The position numbers and the translations under genes are program-made. Source: Hymenobacter metallilatus (GTDB lineage Bacteria > Bacteroidota > Bacteroidia > Cytophagales > Hymenobacteraceae). Taken from it: 64,000 nucleotides of DNA. Every line of letters begins with the position of its first letter. The first letter of the stretch is position 1. The notes below the pieces were generated by a model. The model was not told the origin of the DNA and did no database searches. It saw only the letters and a list, made by a program, of their open reading frames with translations. The stretch is taken from NCBI RefSeq assembly GCF_003944705.1, contig NZ_RWIS01000009.1, positions 170,681 through 234,680 of the forward strand. The letters are read 5' to 3'. Of this stretch, positions 1-9,500 are shown piece after piece.

Positions 1-912
1 AGGTGCGCCGGCGGCATCAAGCTCCTGCACGCGCCGACGGCCGCCACCGGCATTTGGTTGGCCTACTACGCCACTCGCCGTGCCGCCCGTAGAGCCGGGC
101 CCGGCAAATCCGCCCTCCTGCACCCGGCCCCGACCACCGGTAGAGCCGCCGTTTGGTGCAACTACGCCCGGCCCATCGGTGGCACGGTCGCGGCGGGCAC
201 CGTAGGTAGTACGGCGGCCTGGCCGGTCATAGTAGCCGCCCCAACCATTGCCGCCCCAGCCGTTGCCACCCCAGCCACCGCCGTAGTAGCCATTGTACAG
301 ACCATTGTAGTAGCCGTTGTAGTAGCCGTAGTTATAGCCGCCCCAAGGATTACCCCAGGAGTTGCCCCAACCATAATAGTCGTAGGGGTTGTAGCCGTAG
401 CCGTAGCCATAGCCAAACGGCCGGTACCAGGGCCGACCGAAACCAATATTTATGTTGACTCCACCGTAGCCCCAGGGACTAAAGAAAGGGTCATAATAAT
501 TCCCGAACCCCCAGGGCGAATACCCGATGGCCGGGCCGCCGTACCAGTACGGGTCGGTGTAGGCAAAGTCGTAATAGCCCATGCCAATGCCCCGGTAGGG
601 ACTATGGAAGCGCCGCAGCCGGGAAGCATAGTAATAATCGTCGTCGTAATACTCCGAACGGCTACTGTTAGTACTACCCGTGGTGCCCGCGTAGTCGGGG
701 TTGGCTACGTCGCCGGGGGCGGCGGCTGGGGCCTCCTCCGGGGCGGTGTCGTAGGTAGCCGCCGCGTGTTGCTCCGGTGCCGTTACCCGGTCCCGCGCCG
801 CCGAGTAGTACATGCCGTCGTTTTCGGTAGTTGTCAGGTAAGAAGAGCTTGCACAGCCTCCCAGCGTAAGCAGGGCCAGGGCGGGCAATAGCGGAGGTAG
901 GATCTTTTTCAT
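1..912 (-). CDS. Gly/Tyr/Trp-rich lipoprotein (partial, 3' end outside window)
   Basis: The reading frame is open from the ATG at 912 down to base 1, so the carboxyl end lies beyond the window; at least 304 residues are visible. The start MKKILPPLLPALALLTLGGC is a lipoprotein signal peptide, with the lipidated Cys at residue 20. About 70 residues of Ala/Pro/Thr-rich linker follow, then a long low-complexity stretch rich in Gly, Tyr, Asn and Trp (short units such as NGYYNGLYNGYYGG and GWGGNGWGG), then a Gly/Arg-rich tail. I recognise no domain. The composition suggests an extended or aggregation-prone envelope protein, which is inference. A long open frame on the opposite strand (58-891) is a GC-bias shadow of this gene. 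Confidence 0.75.
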   Translation of the reverse strand, partial: MKKILPPLLPALALLTLGGCASSSYLTTTENDGMYYSAARDRVTAPEQHAAATYDTAPEEAPAAAPGDVANPDYAGTTGSTNSSRSEYYDDDYYYASRLRRFHSPYRGIGMGYYDFAYTDPYWYGGPAIGYSPWGFGNYYDPFFSPWGYGGVNINIGFGRPWYRPFGYGYGYGYNPYDYYGWGNSWGNPWGGYNYGYYNGYYNGLYNGYYGGGWGGNGWGGNGWGGYYDRPGRRTTYGARRDRATDGPGVVAPNGGSTGGRGRVQEGGFAGPGSTGGTASGVVGQPNAGGGRRRVQELDAAGAP

Positions 913-1099
913 GGCTGCTTACGCGTAAAGTTGGATCAGAAAAATGGAGAGTAGGTGAAGGCTGGCAACGCACAGTCCGTCAGGGCCAATTCCTCCGGAT
1001 TTAATAACGTAATTTGGGGCCGAAACGGTGCCTTTTTTCTACGTCAAATCTTGTACCAGAAACAGGAACTTTTTCACTACTTCTACACTACCTCAAGAT

Positions 1100-2575
1100 A
1101 TGAGCAAAAGTTTGCCCAAGCGCACCGAAGATTACTCTTTGTGGTACAATGAGTTGGTAAAGCGGGCCGGTCTGGCCGAAAACTCGTCGGTGCGGGGCTG
1201 TATGGTCATCAAACCCTACGGCTACGCCATCTGGGAGAAGATGCAGCGCACCCTCGACGACATGTTCAAGCGCACCGGCCACCAGAATGCCTATTTCCCC
1301 CTGTTCGTACCCAAAAGCCTGTTCGAGGCTGAGGAGAAAAATGCCGAGGGATTTGCCAAGGAATGCGCCGTGGTAACCCACTACCGCCTGCAGAATGACC
1401 CCGACAAGCCTGGTAAGCTGCGCGTGGACCCCAACGCCAAGCTGGAGGAAGAGCTGATTGTCCGTCCCACCTCGGAGGCTATTATTTGGAGCACCTACAA
1501 AAACTGGATCCAGAGCTACCGCGACCTGCCTTTGCTCATCAACCAGTGGGCCAACGTGGTGCGTTGGGAAATGCGTACCCGTCTGTTTCTGCGCACCGCC
1601 GAGTTTCTGTGGCAGGAAGGCCATACGGCCCACGCTACCGCCGACGAAGCCCTGGCCGAAACCCGTCAGATGCTGGAGGTATACGCCCAGTTCGCCGAAG
1701 AATGGCTGGCTCTGCCCGTAGTAAAAGGGGTAAAAACCGAGAATGAGCGGTTCGCCGGAGCTGTGGAAACCTATTGCATTGAGGGATTGATGCAGGACGG
1801 TAAGGCCCTGCAGGCGGGTACCTCTCACTTTCTGGGTCAGAACTTCGCCAAGGCTTTCGATGTACAGTTTGCCAACAAGCAAGGCCAGCTCGAGCACGTG
1901 TGGGGCACCAGCTGGGGCGTAAGCACCCGCCTGATGGGCGCCCTCGTAATGGCCCACTCCGACGACGAAGGCCTGGTGCTGCCACCCAAGCTGGCTCCCA
2001 TTCAGGTGGTGATTGTGCCCATTTATAAAACCGGCCAGCTGGATGAGCTGCTAGAGCGCATCCGCCCCATGCAGATGGGCCTCATTGGGCGGGGCATTTC
2101 AGTGAAGATTGACGACCGGGACACGGAGCGCCCCGGCTTCAAGTTTGCCGAGTGGGAGCTGAAAGGTGTGCCCGTACGCATTGCCGTGGGTATGCGCGAC
2201 CTGGAAGCCGGTACCCTGGAGGTGGCCCGCCGCGACACCAAGGAGAAGCTCACGCTGCCCCTCTCCGACATTGTGAACAGTGTAGACCAGCTGCTACAGG
2301 ATATTCAGCAGAACATCTACCAGCGTGCCCTCTCCTACCGTGAGGCCCACACCACCCGCGTAGAATCCTACGAGGAGTTTAAGCAGGTGCTGGAAGGCAA
2401 AGGAGGCTTTGTGGTGGCTCATTATGATGGCACTTCCGAAACCGAGGAGCGCATCAAGGAGGAAACCAAAGCCACCATCCGCTGCCTGGCTCTGGCCGAG
2501 CCCGAGGAGGAAGGAGTGTGTATCGTAACGGGCCGGCCCTCCACCCGTCGCGCCCATTTTGCCCGGGCGTATTAG
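1100..2575 (+). CDS. proS: Prolyl-tRNA synthetase, archaeal/eukaryotic type (ProS type 3)
   Basis: Class II aminoacyl-tRNA synthetase of 491 residues that charges tRNA-Pro in the cytoplasm. Visible landmarks are the N-terminal [17 protein letters not shown], motif 2 around residues 146-175 ([10 protein letters not shown], then [10 protein letters not shown]), an anticodon-binding region after about residue 285, and a C-terminal zinc-type domain ending in HFARAY; the terminal Tyr is characteristic of the type 3 family. It lacks the large editing insertion of the bacterial E. coli-type enzyme. The start at 1100 ([10 protein letters not shown]) is chosen because it matches the usual family start; an in-frame start at 1028 would add 24 atypical residues. 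Confidence 0.96.
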   Translation: MSKSLPKRTEDYSLWYNELVKRAGLAENSSVRGCMVIKPYGYAIWEKMQRTLDDMFKRTGHQNAYFPLFVPKSLFEAEEKNAEGFAKECAVVTHYRLQNDPDKPGKLRVDPNAKLEEELIVRPTSEAIIWSTYKNWIQSYRDLPLLINQWANVVRWEMRTRLFLRTAEFLWQEGHTAHATADEALAETRQMLEVYAQFAEEWLALPVVKGVKTENERFAGAVETYCIEGLMQDGKALQAGTSHFLGQNFAKAFDVQFANKQGQLEHVWGTSWGVSTRLMGALVMAHSDDEGLVLPPKLAPIQVVIVPIYKTGQLDELLERIRPMQMGLIGRGISVKIDDRDTERPGFKFAEWELKGVPVRIAVGMRDLEAGTLEVARRDTKEKLTLPLSDIVNSVDQLLQDIQQNIYQRALSYREAHTTRVESYEEFKQVLEGKGGFVVAHYDGTSETEERIKEETKATIRCLALAEPEEEGVCIVTGRPSTRRAHFARAY

Positions 2576-2645
2576 CCGGTAACTGGCCCGGACCGGAAAA
2601 GCCTTTCGTCAGCGGGAGTTACCAACAGGTAGCTCCCGCTGCTGC

Positions 2646-2680
2646 TTTGGTGCCAGATGTGCCGGCTTTGTGTATCTTTT
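2646..2680 (+). promoter_or_regulatory. Probable promoter of the NfeD gene
   Basis: TTTG at 2646-2649 and TATCTTTT at 2673-2680, 23 nt apart, fit the Bacteroidota -33 TTTG / -7 TAnnTTTG pattern with one mismatch. The element lies 22 bases before the ATG at 2703. Confidence 0.4.
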
Positions 2681-2702
2681 CCCCACCAAACTACCCTCAA
2701 CT

Positions 2703-3173
2703 ATGGACTGGCTAACAATTGCCCTGCTGCTGTTTTTCGGTCTGGTATTTCTGGCCGCCGAAGTCATCTTTATTCCTGGTACCACGGTGGTGGGCCTGGT
2801 AGGCTTTGGACTGTTGGCGGCGGGCATCTGGCTGGGGTACCGCGACCTGGGCACGCCGGCCGGCCATTACGTGCTGGCAGGCTCCCTGGTGGGGTCCGGG
2901 GTGCTGGTTTACTGGGGCCTGCGGCCCGAAAACCTGAACCGCGTAGCCCTCACGCAGGTCAACCACGGCCGCGTGCACGATGTGCGCCACCCCGATGTGC
3001 AGCCGGGCGCAGTAGGCCGGACCCTCTCCGCACTGCGTCCAGCCGGTACGGTATTGTTTCAGGACGACCGGCGGGAGGTAACCACCCGCGGCGAGTTTGT
3101 GCCAGCCGGCTCTGAGGTCCGGGTGCTGGGCATTGAGCAGAACCGCATTGTGGTTGAGCTGGTGAAGGGTTGA
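2703..3173 (+). CDS. NfeD family membrane protein
   Basis: 156 residues: three closely spaced hydrophobic helices in residues 1-80 (LTIALLLFFGLVFLAAEVIF, then GLVGFGLLAAGIWLGY, then YVLAGSLVGSGVLVYWGL) followed by a soluble C-terminal beta-barrel (about 95-156; GAVGRTLSALRPAGTVLF, GEFVPAGSEVRVLGIEQNRI) typical of the NfeD OB-fold. The short form lacks the N-terminal ClpP-like protease domain. It lies directly upstream of floA, the usual NfeD/flotillin pairing, so a role in organising membrane microdomains is likely (family knowledge). The start at 2703 gives the hydrophobic N-terminus; a start at 2670 would add eleven residues with no support. Confidence 0.85.
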   Translation: MDWLTIALLLFFGLVFLAAEVIFIPGTTVVGLVGFGLLAAGIWLGYRDLGTPAGHYVLAGSLVGSGVLVYWGLRPENLNRVALTQVNHGRVHDVRHPDVQPGAVGRTLSALRPAGTVLFQDDRREVTTRGEFVPAGSEVRVLGIEQNRIVVELVKG

Positions 3174-3303
3174 ACTGTTTAAGCGCCTAACCCGACGAAT
3201 GGTCGGGTTGTCTCAGCTCTGGTACGCACACATGCCCCGGACCATCACTCAACTCTTCCCCGCCTAATCGTCCCCAACAATTCACCATTTCACCCATTCA
3301 ATT

Positions 3304-4305
3304 ATGGATTTTCCGCTTTTCCCGCTTATTGTGGGTGGCATTGCCCTCCTGGTGCTGCTGTACTTCTTCCCGATTAGCCTCTGGATAACGGCCATTTTCT
3401 CGGGGGTGCGGGTGAGCTTGTTTCAGCTGGCCTTCATGCGGGTACGCAAGGTACCGCCTGCCCTCATCGTCAACTCCCTTATCACCAGCACCAAAGCCGG
3501 CCTGGAGCTGACCGCCAACGACCTGGAAACCCACTATTTGGCAGGAGGCAACGTACCTAGCGTTATCAAGGCTCTAATTTCGGCTGATAAAGCCAACATT
3601 CCGCTCAGCTTTAAGCAGGCCACGGCCATCGACCTAGCCGGGCGCGACGTGTTCGAGGCCGTAACGACCAGCGTAAATCCCAAAGTAATCAACACGCCCA
3701 ACGTGGCCGCCGTGGCGCAGGATGGTATCCAGCTGATTGCCAAGGCCCGAGTGACGGTGCGCGCCAACATTACGCAGCTGGTGGGCGGGGCCGGCGAGGA
3801 AACCATTCTGGCCCGGGTGGGCGAGGGTATCGTGACCAGCATCGGCTCGTCCCGCTCGCACAAGGAGGTGCTCGAAAACCCCGATAAGATTTCCAAGCTG
3901 GTACTCAGCAAAGGACTGGATGCCGGTACGGCCTTCGAAATTCTGAGCATCGACATTGCCGATGTAGATATCGGGGAGAACATCGGGGCCAAGCTCCAGA
4001 CCGACCAGGCCTCCGCCGACCTGCGCGTGGCCGAGGCCCGGGCCGAGGAGCGCCGGGCCATGGCCGTGGCCATGGAGCAGGAAAACCGCGCCAAAACCCA
4101 GGAGGCTAAGGCCCGGGTGGTAGAGGCCGAAGCCGAAATTCCGAAGGCCATTGCCGAAGCGTTCCGCTCGGGCAACCTCGGCGTGATGGACTACTACAAG
4201 ATGCGTAACGTGCAGGCCGACACCGACATGCGCGACTCCATTGCCAACCCCGGCGGCCAGGGCGGCAGCGTGAAGCCCGGCCGCGAAGAAGGGCGGATGA
4301 GCTAG
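3304..4305 (+). CDS. floA: Flotillin-like protein FloA
   Basis: 333 residues of the bacterial flotillin/YqfA (UPF0365) family. An N-terminal hydrophobic hairpin (residues 5-40, [20 protein letters not shown]) anchors it in the inner membrane; then comes a SPFH-like domain (about 50-220, with [10 protein letters not shown] and VARGEGI-like [14 protein letters not shown]) and an Ala/Glu-rich coiled coil (about 230-290, with repeated EARAEE units). Flotillins assemble lipid-raft-like platforms that affect signalling and secretion. It follows the NfeD gene by 130 bases, so they probably act together. The length and start match the family. A hairpin terminator follows at 4361-4399. Confidence 0.94.
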   Translation: MDFPLFPLIVGGIALLVLLYFFPISLWITAIFSGVRVSLFQLAFMRVRKVPPALIVNSLITSTKAGLELTANDLETHYLAGGNVPSVIKALISADKANIPLSFKQATAIDLAGRDVFEAVTTSVNPKVINTPNVAAVAQDGIQLIAKARVTVRANITQLVGGAGEETILARVGEGIVTSIGSSRSHKEVLENPDKISKLVLSKGLDAGTAFEILSIDIADVDIGENIGAKLQTDQASADLRVAEARAEERRAMAVAMEQENRAKTQEAKARVVEAEAEIPKAIAEAFRSGNLGVMDYYKMRNVQADTDMRDSIANPGGQGGSVKPGREEGRMS

Positions 4306-4487
4306 AATGTGGAGAATGTGGGAATGTGAGAAATGCAGAGGATGTGAGAAATGAAATAAGACAGGAAGGCCGGTTTCAGCTTGAAACCGGCCTTCCTGTT
4401 TTCGGCAGTTATGGTAAGCGGTAAGCAGGGTGTCTTTATTCGTTTACCTTCCCTACATTCTTCACATTCCGCACATTCACCATTTCT
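4305..4487. repeat. Intergenic word-type inverted repeat (word GAATGTG)
   Basis: The left arm at 4305-4356 repeats GAATGTG/GATGTGAGAAATG; the right arm at 4454-4487 carries the same word in reverse complement (CATTC/CACATTC). A terminator hairpin lies between. The right arm runs into the stop codon of the convergent OmpA gene. It is one of a family of such spacers in this window, each with a different word. Confidence 0.7.
4361..4399. terminator. Bidirectional terminator hairpin between floA and the PD40-OmpA gene
   Basis: A perfect 18-bp stem (4361-4378 with 4382-4399) around a three-base GCT loop, followed by TTT. It sits between two convergent genes. Confidence 0.8.
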
Positions 4488-6531
4488 ACTTCTTCGTAAT
4501 CCGGAACTCTACGCGGCGGTTGAGCTTGCGGGTTTCCTCCTGCTCGTTGCTGGCTACGGGCTTGCTGCCACCATAGCCCTCAGTGGTAATGCGGCTGCTG
4601 GCAATGCCCTTTTGCACCAGATATTTTTTTACCTCGTTCACCCGGTCCAGGCTCAGCTTCACGTTCAGTTGTGGGTCACCCTGGTTGTCGGTGTGGCCTT
4701 CCAGCTTGATTTCCACCTGCGGGTAGTCCTTCAGAATCTTTACCAGACGTAGCAGCTCAGGGTAGGAGTTTTCGCGCAGGTAATACTTGCTCTGGGCAAA
4801 GAAGATGTTGTTAAGTTTAATGCTCTGGCCCACCGCAAACGGCACCAGGTACAGGTCCTGGTTGATTTCGGAGTATTTCTGCCGGTCCGTTACATCCAGG
4901 TTATCTGATTCGGCCAGGTAATCTTTCGCCTCGGCGCGGTAGCCATAGTGGGCTCCCGAGGGCAGTACAATAGTGTAGGAGCCGTCGATGGGGCTGGTTT
5001 CAGCCACCCCGATTTCTTCGCCGGTCAGCAGGTTTTCGTAGCGAATAGTGGCCGCCACTGGCTTTTTACTACTGGCATCCAGCACTTTACCGCGCACCAG
5101 CGTTACAATTTCTGGCCGGAACGTGGGTTTGAGGCTAATGCGGAAGATATCCTTGGAGCCCCCAATACCGTTACGGTCCGATACCAGATAGGCATCTTCG
5201 CCGGCCGCCGAAACGGTATAATAAGCGTCGAAATCGGGGGAGTTTACGCTGGGGCCCAGGTTGCGGGGGGTACTCCAGTTGGTCCAGGACTCATCCAGCC
5301 GCTTGCTATAAAACAGGTCGCTCTTGCCGTAGCCGCCCCGGCCTTCGGAGGCGAAATACAGCGTTTTGCCATCGGTGGCCAGGAAGGGGGAAAATTCGGC
5401 CTTGTTGGTATTGATGGTGCCACCCAGGTTGCGCGGCTTCGTCCACGATTTTCCATCAGTCTTCAGGAAGCTCACGTAGATGTCCTGCTGGCCTTTGCCA
5501 TCCTTACGGTCCACGGCCATCAGCATCACCTTGCCGGAGGTAGCCAGGAAAAAGTCGACGTTTTCGGGGTCGTCGTTGTAGTAATCCTCAATTTCCACTT
5601 TTTCGGGCTTGGTCCAGCCGGTGGCCGTACGGCGGCTCAGGCTGGGGCCTTTGGGCTCCATGGAGCCATCGGGCAGGTACACCCCAATCAGTAGTAGCTG
5701 CTGGCCGTTGGCCGATACCGAAGCCACGCCGTTCGGGTCGCGGGGCGTGTTAATGGGGCTGCCAATGTTCTTGGCCGTTCCCCACTGCTTCTTCTCGGCA
5801 TTGGTAAGGTTACTGTACCACACGTCCTGCACATCCTTGGCACCGCCCACATTCTGAGGATTTTCCTGGCGGGCAAAAAACAAGGTGCGGCCATCCGGCG
5901 AAATGACCGGGTGGGTATCCACAAACTTGGAGTTAACGTTGGGGCCGAGGTTTACCATGGAGGAGTCGAAGCTGACGCCGCTCTGCTCATTGCGAAACTC
6001 CTTCTTCACCATTGACTCGGCCACGTCGGCCACGCCAATGGCATCAAGCTGGTTGACCCCGTTTACCGCCTTGGTATTCATGGTCACAACTACCCCAATG
6101 GTGCGGTAGGCCGCCGGCGAAAAGGTAACCTGTAAGGTTCTGAACTGCTCCGGAACAGGCCCCGGGCTGTCGTTGGTGTACACCTGATGCTTTTGCCCGC
6201 GCGTATCCACCAATTCAATTTTGGTAACGGAGCCGGGGTTGAAGTTTTCGATGACGGTTACCTGTTTGGCCACTACGGATTTGCCGAACCGCACCTCTAT
6301 GAACTCATTGTTGCCTTCCTTTTTCGGAATCCAGGCCTCGTTGTGCACCTGCCCCAGGGGAGTGGCATTGGGCTCACCCAGCACTTTCTCGGGCGAAAAT
6401 GCCTCCTTGCCTTCTGCTTTCTGCGACGATACCGCCACCACTTTAGCGGCCCACACGGCGTGCTGCGCCTGTGCCACTCTGCTCCCCGCTACCACCACCC
6501 CCAACGACAACAGTAATTTTGTAATGTTCAT
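4486..6531 (-). CDS. OmpA family outer-membrane protein with PD40 beta-propeller repeats
   Basis: 681 residues. A Sec signal peptide (1-22, ending RVAQAQ) precedes a sandwich-like N-terminal region. A WD40-like (PD40) propeller region follows, with blades at about 215 (SPDGRTLFFARQ), 275, 335, 385 (TDGKTLYFASEGRGG) and 440. Next is a carboxypeptidase-regulatory-like segment (about 475-550, VRGKVLDASSKKPVAATI). The C-terminal OmpA peptidoglycan-binding domain (about 565-681) carries EGHTDNQGD and NRRVEF. Family members tie the outer membrane to peptidoglycan; in gliding or T9SS-bearing Bacteroidota similar architectures occur, but no T9SS gene is present here. It is convergent with floA. Confidence 0.9.
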   Translation of the reverse strand: MNITKLLLSLGVVVAGSRVAQAQHAVWAAKVVAVSSQKAEGKEAFSPEKVLGEPNATPLGQVHNEAWIPKKEGNNEFIEVRFGKSVVAKQVTVIENFNPGSVTKIELVDTRGQKHQVYTNDSPGPVPEQFRTLQVTFSPAAYRTIGVVVTMNTKAVNGVNQLDAIGVADVAESMVKKEFRNEQSGVSFDSSMVNLGPNVNSKFVDTHPVISPDGRTLFFARQENPQNVGGAKDVQDVWYSNLTNAEKKQWGTAKNIGSPINTPRDPNGVASVSANGQQLLLIGVYLPDGSMEPKGPSLSRRTATGWTKPEKVEIEDYYNDDPENVDFFLATSGKVMLMAVDRKDGKGQQDIYVSFLKTDGKSWTKPRNLGGTINTNKAEFSPFLATDGKTLYFASEGRGGYGKSDLFYSKRLDESWTNWSTPRNLGPSVNSPDFDAYYTVSAAGEDAYLVSDRNGIGGSKDIFRISLKPTFRPEIVTLVRGKVLDASSKKPVAATIRYENLLTGEEIGVAETSPIDGSYTIVLPSGAHYGYRAEAKDYLAESDNLDVTDRQKYSEINQDLYLVPFAVGQSIKLNNIFFAQSKYYLRENSYPELLRLVKILKDYPQVEIKLEGHTDNQGDPQLNVKLSLDRVNEVKKYLVQKGIASSRITTEGYGGSKPVASNEQEETRKLNRRVEFRITKK

Positions 6532-6979
6532 ACAGTCAAGGTCAAATCGGACGCCGTGTGGCGCAACAGCCGGTGCTGCACCACGTAGCTAACAGGGCCA
6601 GAACTCTGAAGACGTCCTAATACGGTCGGAAGTTTCGCTATTTACCAAAAGCCTCCCTCCAGCAGGTGTACTACCACAGCTACCAGGTTTTTTGTAAAGG
6701 TAAAAGAACCGGGTTGCCGCATACCTCGGACCGCATACCGGCCAACGGCCCGCATCACCCGACCAATGGCAAAATACAACCGACGTGGAACTGTCTTATT
6801 TATCGGTCCAGCTTCCACAGACGGGGGTATGCAAACGAAAGTTGCATTTCGTTTGTTGGTAAAGGCCTTCGGCGAGCTGGCAGGTGCCCAAGCCTGTTTC
6901 TCGCAATACCGGCATTTATCGTACCTTGCGGGGTACGTACCGACCCTCCCCCACCAGTACCCATATTACTCTTCACACC
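6532..6979. other. 448-base intergenic region upstream of the 2OG oxygenase
   Basis: It separates two divergent genes and must hold both promoters. A TACCTTGC motif at about 6921-6928 resembles the -7 element TAnnTTTG for the downstream oxygenase. A short open frame (6766-7017) overlaps the oxygenase start, has no recognisable features and is not called. Nothing else is seen. Confidence 0.3.
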
Positions 6980-7957
6980 ATGGAAGAAAAGCTGCTAGAC
7001 GAAATTCCGTCGCTTGATTTGGCTGATTTCCGCTCCGGTGACCCCGAGCGCAAAGCCCGCTTCGTACAACAACTCGGCGAAGCGTATCAGAACATTGGCT
7101 TCATTGCCCTCAAAAACCATGGCCTCACCGACGAGCAGACCCACCAGCTGTACGCCGACGTGAAAGCCTTCTTCTCGCTGCCCGACGACGTGAAGCAGCA
7201 GTACGAAAAGCCGGAGCTGGCTGGCCAGCGCGGCTACGTGAGCAAAGGCAAGGAGCACGCCAAGGGCCGCAACACCGGCGACCTGAAGGAGTTCTACCAC
7301 GTAGGCCAGGAAGTGGATGACCCCAACGACCCCATTGGGGCCGAGTACCCGGATAACATCTGGCCGGCCGAGCTGAGCAGCTTCCAGAACACAGCACTTA
7401 CCACGTACAAAACCCTGGAGGCCGCCGGTAAGGATGTGCTACGGGCTATTGCGCTCTACCTCAAGCTGCCCGAGAACTACTTTGATGATAAGGTACGCAA
7501 CGGCAACAGCATTCTGCGCCCTATTCATTACTACCCCATCGAAAACCCCGATGCCGTACCTGCCGATGCGGTACGCGCGGCCGAGCACGGCGACATCAAC
7601 CTGATTACGCTGCTGATGGGCGCCTCGGCCGATGGCCTGCAGGTGAAGCGCCGCGACGACAAGTGGATTCCGATTACGGCCCTGCCCGACCAGATTGTGG
7701 TAAACGTGGGCGACATGCTGCAGCGCCTGACTAACGGGGTGCTGAAAAGCACCATTCACCGGGTGGTGAACCCGCCCCGGGAGAAGATGAACTCCTCGCG
7801 CTACAGCATTCCGTTTTTCATGCACCCGCGCTCCGAGATGAGCTTGGCGGCCCTGGAAAGCTGCGTAACGCCCAACAACCCCAAAAAGGAAGCCGATATT
7901 ACGGCCGGCGAATTCCTGAATGAGCGGCTGATTGAGCTGGGCCTGAAGAAAAAATAG
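6980..7957 (+). CDS. 2-oxoglutarate/Fe(II)-dependent oxygenase, isopenicillin N synthase-like
   Basis: 325 residues with the two-part architecture of the plant/bacterial IPNS-like family: an N-terminal DIOX_N region (residues 8-120, IGFIALKNHGL) and a C-terminal jelly roll. The facial triad is visible as His203-x-Asp205 (EHGDIN) and His260 (STIHRVVNPP), with the cosubstrate-binding Arg274-x-Ser (RYSIPFF). The enzyme should hydroxylate, desaturate or cyclise a small molecule; the substrate cannot be told from sequence, and the gene is monocistronic. ATG at 6980 is chosen because it starts just before the conserved N-terminus; an upstream in-frame start would add 32 residues without family support. 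Confidence 0.9.
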   Translation: MEEKLLDEIPSLDLADFRSGDPERKARFVQQLGEAYQNIGFIALKNHGLTDEQTHQLYADVKAFFSLPDDVKQQYEKPELAGQRGYVSKGKEHAKGRNTGDLKEFYHVGQEVDDPNDPIGAEYPDNIWPAELSSFQNTALTTYKTLEAAGKDVLRAIALYLKLPENYFDDKVRNGNSILRPIHYYPIENPDAVPADAVRAAEHGDINLITLLMGASADGLQVKRRDDKWIPITALPDQIVVNVGDMLQRLTNGVLKSTIHRVVNPPREKMNSSRYSIPFFMHPRSEMSLAALESCVTPNNPKKEADITAGEFLNERLIELGLKKK

Positions 7958-7980
7958 CCCTGTCGTTGGAGCCTGATTAC

Positions 7981-8014
7981 ACCGGCCCGCCTCCCTACCC
8001 GGAGGCGGGCCGGT
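7981..8014 (+). terminator. Hairpin after the 2OG oxygenase gene
   Basis: ACCGGCCCGCCTCC (7981-7994) pairs perfectly with 8001-8014 around a six-base loop, 23 bases after the stop codon. No strong T-run follows. Confidence 0.65.
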
Positions 8015-8161
8015 TGCGTTATAACCCACCACCTGCATACTCAGTGCAGGCGGCTAAGCAACAGGCAACCGTACAGTTAGCCCAAACTTTAAACTGTAGC
8101 CCGCGCTACATCCGCGGGCAACCTGTATCTTGTCCGGCCCTCTTCCGCTTCTTTTTCCGTA

Positions 8162-9397
8162 GTGTTGCTTCCTTCGCCAGACGATATTCAATTGGCTCCT
8201 CCGCCCCGCCGTACGCAGCGGGTGAAACGAGTGCGCAATATCATCTTCCTGAAAGATGTGGCTGTGCTGGGCCTTACCGCCTTTGGCGGCCCCCAAGCTC
8301 ATCTGGCCATGATGCTGCAGTTGCTGGTGGATAAGCGCCGCTACCTTAAAGCCGCCGAGTTGCTGGAGCTAACGGCGCTGTGCCAGATTCTGCCCGGCCC
8401 TACTTCTACCCAAACCATTACAGCCATTGGGTTCCGGCTGGGCGGGCCCAACCTCGCCTACCTTACCCTACTGGTGTGGATGCTGCCGGCCGTGTGCATC
8501 ATGACCGGCGCGGGCCTCACCATCAGCTACCTGGATAAGGAGCAGGTAGCCCGGTTGGTGCAATACGTGCAGCCCGTGGCAGTAGGCTTTGTGGCGTACT
8601 CAGCCTACAAAATTGCCGAGAAGGTTATTCACACCAAGACTTCGGTGGCCCTGATGGTGGTAGCCGCCATGCTGGTGTACCGGTTTCAGGTGCCTTGGCT
8701 GATGCCAATTTTGCTGCTGGCCGGCGGTTTGGTTACCACCTTCCGCTACCGGCGTATGCCGCAGCAGGAGAAACAGCCCTTGCAGATTGAGTGGTCTAAC
8801 TTTCTGCTGTGGCTGGGCGTGTTTATAGGAGCAGCCGTGCTGGGTCAGTACACGCAGTGGCTACCGGTGCGCCTGTTCGAGAATTTCTACCGTAACGGCA
8901 GCCTTGTGTTTGGTGGAGGGCAGGTGCTGGCTCCTTTGTTCTACACGGAGTTTGTAGAGTTCAAGCACTACCTGTCTTCCGAGGAGTTCCTGTCGGGCCT
9001 GGGCATGGTACAAGCCCTGCCGGGACCCAACTTCTCGTTTGCCTCCTACATTGGAGCGCTAGCCATGCGCCGGGAAGGCAGCGGGCTGGACGGGCAGTTG
9101 CTGGGGGCATTGGTAGGCGCAGCCGGCATCTTCATGCCCGGCACGCTGCTCATCTTCTTTCTGATCCGGTTCTGGGACCAGCTGAAACGGTACCGCGTCA
9201 TCAAAGCCTCCCTGGAGGGCATCAACGCCGTATCGGCCGGACTGGTGTGCGCCGCAACGTTTCTGCTGTATCATCCCCTCCCCGATAACCCCGTGAACCT
9301 GGGTCTCATTGCTGCCACATTTCTGCTGTTGCTCTGGGAGAAAGTGCCTTCCTATGCCATTGTAGGCGCAGCACTGGTAGCAGGACTTATTTGGTGA
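8162..9397 (+). CDS. chrA: Chromate transporter ChrA (CHR family, two-domain)
   Basis: 411 residues, the usual size of long-chain CHR transporters made of two homologous membrane halves. The N-terminal half carries LTAFGGPQAHLAMM (about residue 37), then LPGPTSTQ; the C-terminal half carries FGGGQVLAPLF (about 248) and LPGPNFSFASYIGA (about 285), the duplicated FGG / PGP signatures. These proton-coupled antiporters export chromate from the cytoplasm. The start is GTG at 8162 (TTG at 8165 is an alternative); no ATG occurs before conserved sequence. The gene stands alone with no chrB regulator visible, and a long inverted repeat follows. Confidence 0.9.
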   Translation: MLLPSPDDIQLAPPPRRTQRVKRVRNIIFLKDVAVLGLTAFGGPQAHLAMMLQLLVDKRRYLKAAELLELTALCQILPGPTSTQTITAIGFRLGGPNLAYLTLLVWMLPAVCIMTGAGLTISYLDKEQVARLVQYVQPVAVGFVAYSAYKIAEKVIHTKTSVALMVVAAMLVYRFQVPWLMPILLLAGGLVTTFRYRRMPQQEKQPLQIEWSNFLLWLGVFIGAAVLGQYTQWLPVRLFENFYRNGSLVFGGGQVLAPLFYTEFVEFKHYLSSEEFLSGLGMVQALPGPNFSFASYIGALAMRREGSGLDGQLLGALVGAAGIFMPGTLLIFFLIRFWDQLKRYRVIKASLEGINAVSAGLVCAATFLLYHPLPDNPVNLGLIAATFLLLLWEKVPSYAIVGAALVAGLIW

Positions 9398-9398
9398 A

Positions 9399-9489
9399 AT
9401 AGAGAGATGGTGAAAGGGTGAGTTTGATGTTCAACCCGCGCGAATGGCGCAAACAGAACATCAAACTCACCCTTTCACCATCTCTCTAT
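9399..9489. repeat. Perfect 33-bp intergenic inverted repeat (word GATGGTGAAA)
   Basis: 9399-9431 is the exact reverse complement of 9457-9489, with a 25-base loop. It lies between the convergent chrA and rmlA and begins one base after the chrA stop. The same phrase family recurs at 14165-14280. It probably acts as a bidirectional terminator. Confidence 0.85.
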
Positions 9490-9500
9490 CTCCCTACTGG

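Noticed and set aside
58..891. Long open frame on the plus strand opposite the first lipoprotein gene
   Set aside because: Low-complexity Val/Ala translation, no features; it is the reverse shadow of the Gly/Tyr-rich lipoprotein, whose signal peptide and lipobox are clear.
6766..7017. 83-codon ORF upstream of the 2OG oxygenase
   Set aside because: Overlaps the oxygenase start in another frame, no features, no family resemblance.
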